In this document: positions 7,885 through 15,380 of the stretch, piece by piece
Layout: the number at the start of each line of letters is the position of its first letter
Position numbering within the stretch: the first letter of the stretch is position 1
From: Clostridia bacterium
Lineage (GTDB): Bacteria > Bacillota_A > Clostridia > Oscillospirales > CAG-272
Length of the DNA: 28,103 nt
Direction: 5' to 3'
NCBI GenBank assembly: GCA_017462125.1
Contig: JAFTRQ010000167.1
Coordinates: 1-28,103 of the forward strand
Notes under the pieces: generated by a model
What the model saw: only the letters and a program-made list of their open reading frames with translations
What the model was told of the DNA's origin: nothing
Database searches by the model: none
Made by a program: the position numbers and the translations under genes

Positions 7885-9822
7885 TTAATTGGCGGGAACG
7901 GTTACGTTCGTTACCTGCACGAAGGGAATGACTACGGTGGGATTGTTGATCGGCACGATACCAAAGGTCACCGTAACGGTCTTTCCTGCGTGGGAGGCAA
8001 GCGGAGCGGTTACTCTGATTCTGCCCAAGGTGTTGTAATCCGCAATTCCTGTTTTGTAGGTCTCGATCGCGTTCAGAATGTCAGCGCCGAAGGTGGCACC
8101 GGAGGAGGGCTGATTACCGCACTCCTTCCATTCGCCGTCGTCGATCCTGTAGACGATCTTCTGTCCGCCGCCGTTGCAAGCGACCCATCCTCCAAGGATG
8201 ATGTCCTTGTCCTCGATCGCTCTCGGAACAACGGCTGTTCCGTCAATCTTGCCCATTTCCTTGCCCCAAGGACCCTTGACCTGTGCGCTGCCGTTATATT
8301 CGATATAATCTGCGGAGAACGCAAATGCTGCATCTCTTGATTCTACCGAGCTTCCGCACTTGACGCACAGCTTCTGCTCCTTTGCCTCTCCATTGATGGG
8401 ATACCATTTTTCGGATGCTTGGTGCGCGGTGCATTCGGAGGGATCTACGGTAGGCTGGATCTCTCCGCTGTTCTCTGTCTCCTCTTCGACGGTGTCCACG
8501 ACCTTAACGCCCGTGACGTGCGCGATCAGACAGAGGGTGTTCTCTTCCTTGGCGGGTACTGCCGCAAAGGTGACGTTGACTGTCTTGCCGATATAATCGG
8601 TAAGATGAGCCGAAAGACCCTGCGCGTTCTTTCCCGCGCCCGCGGAGCACTGATAGATAACGTTGAGCTTGGAAGCCTCGGCATCCTTGAAGGTGTAGTC
8701 TCCGATGCGTTTTGCGGCGGTAATAACGTGCGCGTCCTGACCCTTCATAATGCCATCCTTGCGGAAGAACTCTACGTCGTGCCAGGTCTTACCTCCGTCG
8801 GCACTCCAGACGTACTTCGCAACGCCTCCCTCAACGACTGACCATCCCGAGAATACGAGATGCGCGCCCTCAAAGGTTGTGTCGTTGAAAACGAATACGT
8901 CAACGCCCGAGGTGGAATTGCCGCCACGGTAGGAGAATGCGCTGGAGCCGTTTTCACCCATACCGTTGATCATATCGAGAGAGGAGCCGTACGCAAGCTC
9001 GGATTCCTTATATCCCGACGAGGGATCGATATAAACGACCTCCTCTGCCTCTCCGTATTCAAAGGTCTGCGCATCCTTTTCGCTATTGAAGAATGCGATG
9101 TATTCGAATTCCATATAGGCATCCACGGGAAGCACGCTTGCATTTATAAAGTCAAATCTGAAATGCTTTGCGATCTTGCCGTCAAAGCCCGATATTCTTC
9201 CCTGCAGAGTGATGACAGCCAAATGCCACTCGCCGTCCGCTATGAGCGAGAAGGTGGTGGTGCTTCCGCCCTGTACGCTGATGCTGCTGGAATGGGTGTA
9301 GACCTGAGAATGCACGCCTGCGGTGGTGGTTCTGTATTTCACAGCCAGCACGGGAGCGACCTCGGTGGGCTCTCTCATCAGCGAGAAATAAGCCTCGCCG
9401 GAGGATTGATAATCGTTGTATGCCAGAAGCTTGACATAGCTTTTGCCGTTTTCCTTATGAAGCGTGACCTCGTCGTATCCCATACAGTAGTTGGGCATAT
9501 CGTCGTAGATGCCGTCCTTGGAGAGCTGATAGATCGCCTTCGCGTCATAGAAAACCACGGGAGCGTATTCCTCTTCAAGTCTTGGGTCAGCCGTTTCGGT
9601 CTCCTCTTCGGTAGCCGCCTCGGAGGCTTCGGTTTCCTCGACAGGCGGATTTGCAGCAGACTGTGAGGGTTGCTCGGTTTCTTTCTCGGTTTCAGCGACT
9701 GTTTCGGTGCTGCTTTCTGTTATTGCTTCCGTTTCTGAATCGACAGGCTCCGAAGCGTCGCAAGCGAAAAGGCTCAGCGACATCGCCAGGATCAGAAAAA
9801 GACAGATCCAATTTTTTTTCAT
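7885..9822 (-). CDS. Large multidomain lipoprotein with two repeated beta-sandwich-like domains
   Basis: This is a 645-residue surface lipoprotein. The signal peptide ends in lipobox L-F-A-C with C21, followed by a Glu/Thr/Ser-rich linker to about residue 80. Residues 85-255 form a first beta-rich domain. Two related domains follow at about 320-440 and 500-643. Each has a G-W-x-x-x-x-G-G strand, a D-G-G-x-W or D-D-G-E-W turn, and a closing G-K-T-V-x-V-T-F-x-x-V-P motif. Between them a short Cys/His segment (C464, H467, C486, C489) looks like a small zinc ribbon. The function is unknown; binding of carbohydrate or another surface ligand is a guess from the architecture. The start at 9822 is preferred over an upstream ATG at 9855 because AGAAAGGATA lies just before it and the signal peptide then begins with MKKNW. 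The promoter is at 9864-9892. Confidence 0.8.
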   Translation of the reverse strand: MKKNWICLFLILAMSLSLFACDASEPVDSETEAITESSTETVAETEKETEQPSQSAANPPVEETEASEAATEEETETADPRLEEEYAPVVFYDAKAIYQLSKDGIYDDMPNYCMGYDEVTLHKENGKSYVKLLAYNDYQSSGEAYFSLMREPTEVAPVLAVKYRTTTAGVHSQVYTHSSSISVQGGSTTTFSLIADGEWHLAVITLQGRISGFDGKIAKHFRFDFINASVLPVDAYMEFEYIAFFNSEKDAQTFEYGEAEEVVYIDPSSGYKESELAYGSSLDMINGMGENGSSAFSYRGGNSTSGVDVFVFNDTTFEGAHLVFSGWSVVEGGVAKYVWSADGGKTWHDVEFFRKDGIMKGQDAHVITAAKRIGDYTFKDAEASKLNVIYQCSAGAGKNAQGLSAHLTDYIGKTVNVTFAAVPAKEENTLCLIAHVTGVKVVDTVEEETENSGEIQPTVDPSECTAHQASEKWYPINGEAKEQKLCVKCGSSVESRDAAFAFSADYIEYNGSAQVKGPWGKEMGKIDGTAVVPRAIEDKDIILGGWVACNGGGQKIVYRIDDGEWKECGNQPSSGATFGADILNAIETYKTGIADYNTLGRIRVTAPLASHAGKTVTVTFGIVPINNPTVVIPFVQVTNVTVPAN

Positions 9823-9863
9823 AGTAAGTATCCTTTCTGAAAAGAGGTCATACAATTAATAAT

Positions 9864-9892
9864 ATTTTATCATAATATGATAAAAACATCAA
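9864..9892 (-). promoter_or_regulatory. Lipoprotein promoter overlapped by a 21-bp near-perfect palindrome
   Basis: The minus-strand -35 TTGATG (9887-9892) and -10 TAAAAT (9864-9869) are 17 bp apart. An inverted repeat TTTTATCATA/TATGATAAAA with a single central base spans 9865-9885 and covers the spacer and nearly all of the -10. Its placement suggests an operator for a dimeric regulator, but AT-rich palindromes also arise by chance. Confidence 0.6.
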
Positions 9893-9980
9893 GATTTTTT
9901 TCTTTTCTTTTACGCTTTCCATATTTTGACTAATTTTTGCTTTCCCGTTTTGTGCAAACTGTCACAGAATAATGGGGGCA

Positions 9981-10072
9981 TCTCTTTAAACTATCCTTTC
10001 CCTTGAAAGTTCTTGAAAGGATGGGAGCGCGAGGGAGGGAAAACTTCTTTCAAGAAGTTTTCCCTCCCTCGC
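9981..10072. terminator. asnS terminator within a dispersed purine/pyrimidine palindrome (copy B)
   Basis: GAGGGAGGGAAAACTTCTT at 10031-10049 pairs perfectly over 19 bp with 10052-10070 around a 2-nt centre. Upstream it carries the same GGGAGCGCGAGG and GAAAGTTCTTGAAAGG context as the repeat behind gdhA at 3981-4070. The 9856-10086 gap holds only this element and the promoter to its left. Confidence 0.65.
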
Positions 10073-10086
10073 AATTTCTATCATAA

Positions 10087-11481
<1,395 letters not shown>

Positions 11482-11544
11482 AGTTTCAGTTCCTTTTATG
11501 CGTTGTTTCATTTATTTTTCATAGGAAATACTTTCATAAATACT

Positions 11545-11573
11545 ATTATATAATTATTTGCTGAAAAAATCAA
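11545..11573 (-). promoter_or_regulatory. asnS promoter
   Basis: The minus-strand -35 is TTGATT (11568-11573), with a 17-bp spacer and TATAAT (11545-11550). The leader to the ATG is about 55 nt and shows no obvious T-box motif. Confidence 0.75.
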
Positions 11574-11643
11574 GTATAAAATGAAATTTTTCTTGAATTT
11601 GAAAACTTTTTCTTAATTTCGCGCTTTGTTTTGCTCAAAACTA

Positions 11644-11672
11644 TTGATAATTTATAAAAACTGTGGTACAAT
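11644..11672 (+). promoter_or_regulatory. mrnC-cyclophilin promoter
   Basis: TTGATA (11644-11649), a 17-bp spacer and TACAAT (11667-11672). It diverges from the asnS promoter. Confidence 0.65.
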
Positions 11673-11733
11673 TTATCTGTTCAATTGAATTTATTCAGCC
11701 CGAAGGCGGCTTCGTGGCGGCAAGGAGACGGTT

Positions 11734-12135
11734 TTGAGTGTCAATATCAAGGAAATAACCACGGAAGCCCTGGCATATCTCGGGGATTCGGTGATCGAGC
11801 TGAAGGTACGCGAGCTGTTGGTCAACAGCGGGATCGGAGGCTCGGGAAATCTGAACAAAGCTTCTCTTCTGTACGTGAAAGCGTCGGAACAGGCGGCGGC
11901 AATGCGCAAGCTGCTCCCGCTCTTGACCGAGGACGAGCTTGCCGTGTTCAAGCGCGGCAGGAATATGTCCGGCGGTAACGTTCCCAAAAGTGCCACGATG
12001 TCGGAGTATCGCACGGCAACGGGTATGGAGGTGCTCTTCGGATACCTTCACCTGGCGGGACAACGGGAGAGGATCGATTTTCTCTTTGCCGAGGCATATT
12101 CAAAGGGCGAAGATCAATCGCAATCAAATCAGTAA
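11734..12135 (+). CDS. mrnC: Mini-ribonuclease III
   Basis: This 133-residue RNase III catalytic domain lacks a double-stranded-RNA-binding domain, as is typical of MrnC, which matures 23S rRNA precursors in Firmicutes. The signature L-A-Y-L-G-D-S-V-I-E-L-x-V-R carries the metal-binding Asp and Glu. The second half has KRGRN, NVPKSAT and the helix TGMEVLFGYLHL, whose Glu completes the active site. Translation starts at TTG, with AAGGAG six bases upstream; no ATG in frame gives a complete protein. It is co-transcribed with the cyclophilin gene 23 bp downstream. A cysS-mrnC pairing, common in Firmicutes, is not seen here. Confidence 0.93.
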   Translation: MSVNIKEITTEALAYLGDSVIELKVRELLVNSGIGGSGNLNKASLLYVKASEQAAAMRKLLPLLTEDELAVFKRGRNMSGGNVPKSATMSEYRTATGMEVLFGYLHLAGQRERIDFLFAEAYSKGEDQSQSNQ

Positions 12136-12158
12136 CGTTTTTCGAAAGGAATTTTATT

Positions 12159-12662
12159 ATGAAGCATCCTATTATCAAATTCAAGATCAAAAATTTCGGC
12201 GAGATCACAGCAGAGCTCTATCCCGAAAAGGCACCCGCGACCGTTGAGAATTTCCTCGGTCTTATCAAGGAGGGCTTTTTCGAGGGGCTGATCTTCCACC
12301 GCGTTATCAAGGGCTTTATGATTCAGGGCGGCGGCTTTGACACCGAGTTCGAGCACAAGGAAGCCGAGGCTATCAAGGGTGAGTTTATCGCCAACGGCTT
12401 TATGTCCAACGATCTGCGCCACAAGAGAGGCGTGCTCTCTATGGCGAGAACCAGCGATCCCAACTCCGCAAGCTCTCAGTTCTTCATTATGCATCAGGAT
12501 GCACCTCACCTTGATGCACAGTATGCAGGCTTCGGTATGGTGACCGAGGGTATTGACGTGGTTGATAAGATCGCAAATACCAAGACCGGTAGCTACGGCT
12601 GGTATCAGGACGTTCCCAAGGTTCCGATTGTGATTGAAAAGGTTGAGATCGTAGAGGAATGA
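12159..12662 (+). CDS. Cyclophilin-type peptidyl-prolyl cis-trans isomerase
   Basis: This 167-residue single-domain cytoplasmic cyclophilin catalyses proline cis/trans isomerisation during protein folding. The active-site segment F-H-R-V-I-K-G-F-M-I-Q-G-G carries the catalytic Arg. Later elements are S-A-S-S-Q-F-F-I and the closing G-x-V-T-E-G-I-D-V-V-D-K-I. There is no signal peptide, so this is a PpiB-like rather than an exported form. AAAGGAA stands nine bases before the ATG, and the gene follows mrnC in an apparent operon. Confidence 0.95.
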   Translation: MKHPIIKFKIKNFGEITAELYPEKAPATVENFLGLIKEGFFEGLIFHRVIKGFMIQGGGFDTEFEHKEAEAIKGEFIANGFMSNDLRHKRGVLSMARTSDPNSASSQFFIMHQDAPHLDAQYAGFGMVTEGIDVVDKIANTKTGSYGWYQDVPKVPIVIEKVEIVEE

Positions 12663-12672
12663 TTTAAACAAG

Positions 12673-12702
12673 GCGGCTCCTTGCATGCAAACAAGGAGCC
12701 GC
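12673..12702. terminator. Bidirectional terminator between convergent genes
   Basis: GCGGCTCCTTG (12673-12683) pairs with CAAGGAGCCGC (12692-12702) and is followed by TTTTT on the plus strand. It ends the cyclophilin transcript and probably also the minus-strand lipoprotein transcript. Confidence 0.85.
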
Positions 12703-12721
12703 TTTTTGATTTGTTATAACG

Positions 12722-13411
12722 TTAGTTTTCTGCCGGAATCGGAACTGCGGAGATGACCACGCTTGTGACCTTGGAATACCTCGTATATCGCTCAAAGGCC
12801 TCCATCAGCTTTTCGGTGGAGGGAGTGAATCCGCCTTCGATCCACTCTTTTGAGTAAAACAAAACGATCTGCTTTTCTCCACCGTTCAATTCAAATTCGG
12901 TCCATGACTTCCAACGAGTGTTTACGGCATATATATCCGGAAATTCAGTATAATCCATAATAAGCATAAATGCGCTTTCAGTGTTCTTACTATCGGCAAC
13001 GATCTCCTCCAACAAATCCAAAGCTTCATGATAGCTTGTGACCCGCTTCCACTCATTCCGATTGGCTTCAACAAGCTCCTTCATTGTTCTTACATCTGAA
13101 AGCTTGCTGATTTTCAACTCTAAATCATTTGAATAGGTTACAATATCCGTGCAAAACTGAAGCTTGGAATAGTCAACGCTTTCTAAATCGGGGGCAGCGT
13201 CACCTGTGTCCCAATATTCCATTTGCGCCCATTCGGGAGCAGTTTCAGTTTCTTTTTCTGTTCGCTTTTGTGTTTCTTTTTCCGTTTCCTTTTCTGTCGA
13301 TATTGCTACGCTGTCGGAGTCGCTTTCATCGGGCATATTCATATCGCAGGACGGCAGGATCATTAGAAAGCACAGTAAAAGAATGATGAATCGTAAAGTT
13401 TTTGTTTTCAT
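12722..13411 (-). CDS. Lipoprotein of unknown function (island gene 1)
   Basis: This 229-residue surface lipoprotein has a signal peptide with lipobox L-P-S-C (C22), followed by a low-complexity linker rich in Glu, Lys and Thr (repeated T-E-K-E-T). The C-terminal half (about 95-229) is a mixed alpha/beta region with a helix MKELVEANRNEWKRVTSYHEALDLLEEIV and a final strand TSVVISAVPIP. I recognise no family and no catalytic motif. AAGGAGG stands before the ATG. The gene is driven by the promoter in the first 205-bp repeat copy, the same leader that precedes the neighbouring lipoprotein gene, so the two are probably co-expressed although the proteins are not evidently similar. Confidence 0.7.
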   Translation of the reverse strand: MKTKTLRFIILLLCFLMILPSCDMNMPDESDSDSVAISTEKETEKETQKRTEKETETAPEWAQMEYWDTGDAAPDLESVDYSKLQFCTDIVTYSNDLELKISKLSDVRTMKELVEANRNEWKRVTSYHEALDLLEEIVADSKNTESAFMLIMDYTEFPDIYAVNTRWKSWTEFELNGGEKQIVLFYSKEWIEGGFTPSTEKLMEAFERYTRYSKVTSVVISAVPIPAEN

Positions 13412-13413
13412 AA

Positions 13414-13618
13414 AGGCCTCCTTAATCAGCTAGAAAATATGAATTTTTTAACATCTATAACGAAAGAAAGCGTAAAATGTGACCAGAGATGTGTGAATAT
13501 TCTGTAAACATTGTCTCCTTTTGTATATTATACCAAAATGATGTGATTTCGTCAAGTGTATTTGGTGATTTTTCCGCAAATAAATGTAAAAATCAAAAAA
13601 GCCGCCCGAGGGCGGCTT
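13414..13618. repeat. 205-bp direct repeat, copy 1: terminator + promoter + leader
   Basis: This unit is repeated at 14399-14603 with the same length and only two differences seen by eye. Read on the minus strand it starts with a GCCGCCC/GGGCGGC terminator with a T-run that ends the gene to its right. A sigma-A promoter follows (-35 TTGACG at 13550-13555, -10 TATAAT at 13527-13532, 17-bp spacer). It then carries a conserved leader of about 100 nt and the AAGGAGG ribosome binding site of the next lipoprotein gene. The leader contains a possible 18-residue reading frame at 13455-13511 (MFTEYSHISGHILRFLSL), whose Shine-Dalgarno sits only three bases from the ATG. A diverged third copy is at 17581-17705. 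Confidence 0.9.
13527..13555 (-). promoter_or_regulatory. Promoter of lipoprotein island gene 1
   Basis: Minus strand: TTGACG (13550-13555), a 17-bp spacer and TATAAT (13527-13532), inside the repeated unit. Confidence 0.85.
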
Positions 13619-13639
13619 GGGGCGTTATGTCATTCAAAT

Positions 13640-14395
13640 TCACTTCAAATCAACAGGAACAATACTCATTTTTTCAACCAAAGAAATCATCTGTTTTTCC
13701 GTATATGTACGATTGTAAAAAGCAAATTTTACAATATTTGACCCGTACACGAATTGGATATTGGGGGCACTGATTTGCGGAATATATAAAATTGCATCAT
13801 ACTGCTCGCCATCAATGGTAATGGTAATATTTTTAACATTTTTCCATCCTTCGGAATCAAAAGAATCGGTTCTTGGAAGATAGGGATTGATTTTTTTGAA
13901 ATATGCCTCTAATCCTTCGCTATACAGAAGATCAGAATATTCATCAACGGGGATTTTAACCTCAAACCCGAAGAAATCGTAATAGTAATTATAACAATAT
14001 TTAAAATCATCCGCAAAAGGATTCATGCATTCCGATATCTCTATGCGCAAAAGCTCATTTTCATCGACGGGCTTGATCTCAAGAGGAGAAGATTGCAATA
14101 TGGTTTCGCCCACAGTGTAATAAACCATTTCCCTACCGTCTCGGTTCTGCATATATTTTTCTTTGCCGTGGGATACTTGCTTCAAGTAAGCAAAAAAATT
14201 ATCTTTATCACCAAAATACGCTCGAATTACATCATCATCCGAAAGTTCTTCAAACACGAAATCATCGACCTCAGCAGAACCGGATTGGTTTATATCCGCA
14301 TCTGTTTCTTCCATCATATCTTCATTAATATTGCACGAAGAAAGCAATACGATTACAACCAACAAAACACTCAAAATTGCCATTTTATTTTTCAT
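13640..14395 (-). CDS. Lipoprotein of unknown function flanked by direct repeats (island gene 2)
   Basis: This 251-residue exported lipoprotein has lipobox L-S-S-C (C21), followed by an acidic linker (DMMEETDADINQSGSAEVDD). The body is Tyr/Phe/Asp rich (FADDFKYCYNYYYDFFGFEVKIPVDEY). It closes with an alpha/beta unit VKNITITIDGEQYDAILYIPQIS followed by VKFAFYNRTYTEKQMISLVEKMSIVPV. The family is not recognised. The gene lies exactly between two near-identical 205-bp repeats, so recombination between them would remove it cleanly and leave a working promoter for the next gene. Its own promoter is in repeat copy 2 and its terminator is the hairpin at the right end of copy 1. It is AT-rich compared with the core genes to the left. 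Confidence 0.7.
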   Translation of the reverse strand: MKNKMAILSVLLVVIVLLSSCNINEDMMEETDADINQSGSAEVDDFVFEELSDDDVIRAYFGDKDNFFAYLKQVSHGKEKYMQNRDGREMVYYTVGETILQSSPLEIKPVDENELLRIEISECMNPFADDFKYCYNYYYDFFGFEVKIPVDEYSDLLYSEGLEAYFKKINPYLPRTDSFDSEGWKNVKNITITIDGEQYDAILYIPQISAPNIQFVYGSNIVKFAFYNRTYTEKQMISLVEKMSIVPVDLK

Positions 14396-14398
14396 TAT

Positions 14399-14603
14399 AG
14401 GCCTCCTTAATCAGCTAGAAAATATGAATTTTTTAACATCTATAACGAAAGAAAGCGTAAAATGTGACCAGAGATGTGTGAATATTCTGTAAACATTGTC
14501 TCCTTTTGCATATTATACCAAAATGATGTGATTTCGTCAAGTGTATTTGGTGATTTTTTCGCAAATAAATGTAAAAATCAAAAAAGCCGCCCGAGGGCGG
14601 CTT
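14399..14603. repeat. 205-bp direct repeat, copy 2: terminator + promoter + leader
   Basis: This is the second copy of the unit at 13414-13618, offset by 985 bp. On the minus strand it has the terminator for the lipoprotein gene at 14615, a promoter with TTGACG (14535-14540) and TATAAT (14512-14517) 17 bp apart, and the same leader, with its short frame at 14440-14496. The ribosome binding site AAGGAGG lies just before the start at 14395. Confidence 0.9.
14512..14540 (-). promoter_or_regulatory. Promoter of lipoprotein island gene 2
   Basis: Minus strand: TTGACG (14535-14540), a 17-bp spacer and TATAAT (14512-14517), identical to the promoter in copy 1. Confidence 0.85.
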
Positions 14604-14614
14604 TTGTTATAGAA

Positions 14615-15355
14615 TTAGCGTTCCAATTCATCAGAAAAACAAACAATATCAATATTATTGAATACTTTTTCAACATCGGCTTCATCAAGGGTATAATATA
14701 CGATATTTGTTAAAACACCGTCAATGTCCGCGACCCATCGTATAATGTCTCCTTTTCTGTCCGAAAGATTTTCCGTAGATTTGGAATATAATGTAAGCAT
14801 TCCGTCAGCATAGCGAATGGGGTCTGATAAAACAGTTTTCTCTTCCTTTAATTTTGCGGAAACATCAGTTTCAGACAAATTGTATTCAAAGCGTATCCAT
14901 TCACCGTTTGATGCCTCTGAACTGATATACGCAAATTCATAGGGGGTACCCGTATCTTCGCTGACTCCTTTATCATATGATATCCACACAATTTTCCCTT
15001 CTATCAGCTCAAGATATGGGAGAGAATCAATCAAGCTTAAAAACTTTATCAGATCGTCCTTGCTATTTACACTGCCGCCCTCTATGCTTTGAAAATAGGT
15101 CCTCAGCGTATCCTCGTCATTACACAATATCATTTTTCGCATTTTGTTGAGTTCGTCGAGACTTCGAACGCTGATCGTTTGATCGGATGGCTCATTTCGG
15201 GCAACATTTTGATTGATTTCTGTGCTTTCAATATTCTCAACTGTATCCACAAGGCTATTACTGTAGTTGTCATATTCTTTGCTGTGCGAAAATTGATGGC
15301 AGCCAACACATGTACATAATATAATCAGCATTATTACGACTACTAATTTTTTCAT
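14615..15355 (-). CDS. Lipoprotein of unknown function downstream of the metalloprotease gene (island gene 3)
   Basis: This 246-residue lipoprotein has a signal peptide with lipobox C-V-G-C (C19) and a polar linker with several Asn and Ser. The globular part starts near residue 60 (SVRSLDELNKMRKMILCNDEDTLRTYF). It ends with an alpha/beta segment, IRWVADIDGVLTNIVYYTLDEADVEKVFNNIDIVCF, whose placement resembles the end of the neighbouring 251-residue lipoprotein. Homology between the two is possible but cannot be shown by eye. CAGGAGGATAA precedes the ATG. Only 25 bp separate it from the stop of the metalloprotease gene, so the two form an operon and this lipoprotein could be a partner or inhibitor of that protease (inference). 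Confidence 0.7.
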   Translation of the reverse strand: MKKLVVVIMLIILCTCVGCHQFSHSKEYDNYSNSLVDTVENIESTEINQNVARNEPSDQTISVRSLDELNKMRKMILCNDEDTLRTYFQSIEGGSVNSKDDLIKFLSLIDSLPYLELIEGKIVWISYDKGVSEDTGTPYEFAYISSEASNGEWIRFEYNLSETDVSAKLKEEKTVLSDPIRYADGMLTLYSKSTENLSDRKGDIIRWVADIDGVLTNIVYYTLDEADVEKVFNNIDIVCFSDELER

Positions 15356-15380
15356 AGTGTTATCCTCCTGTACGAATTAT

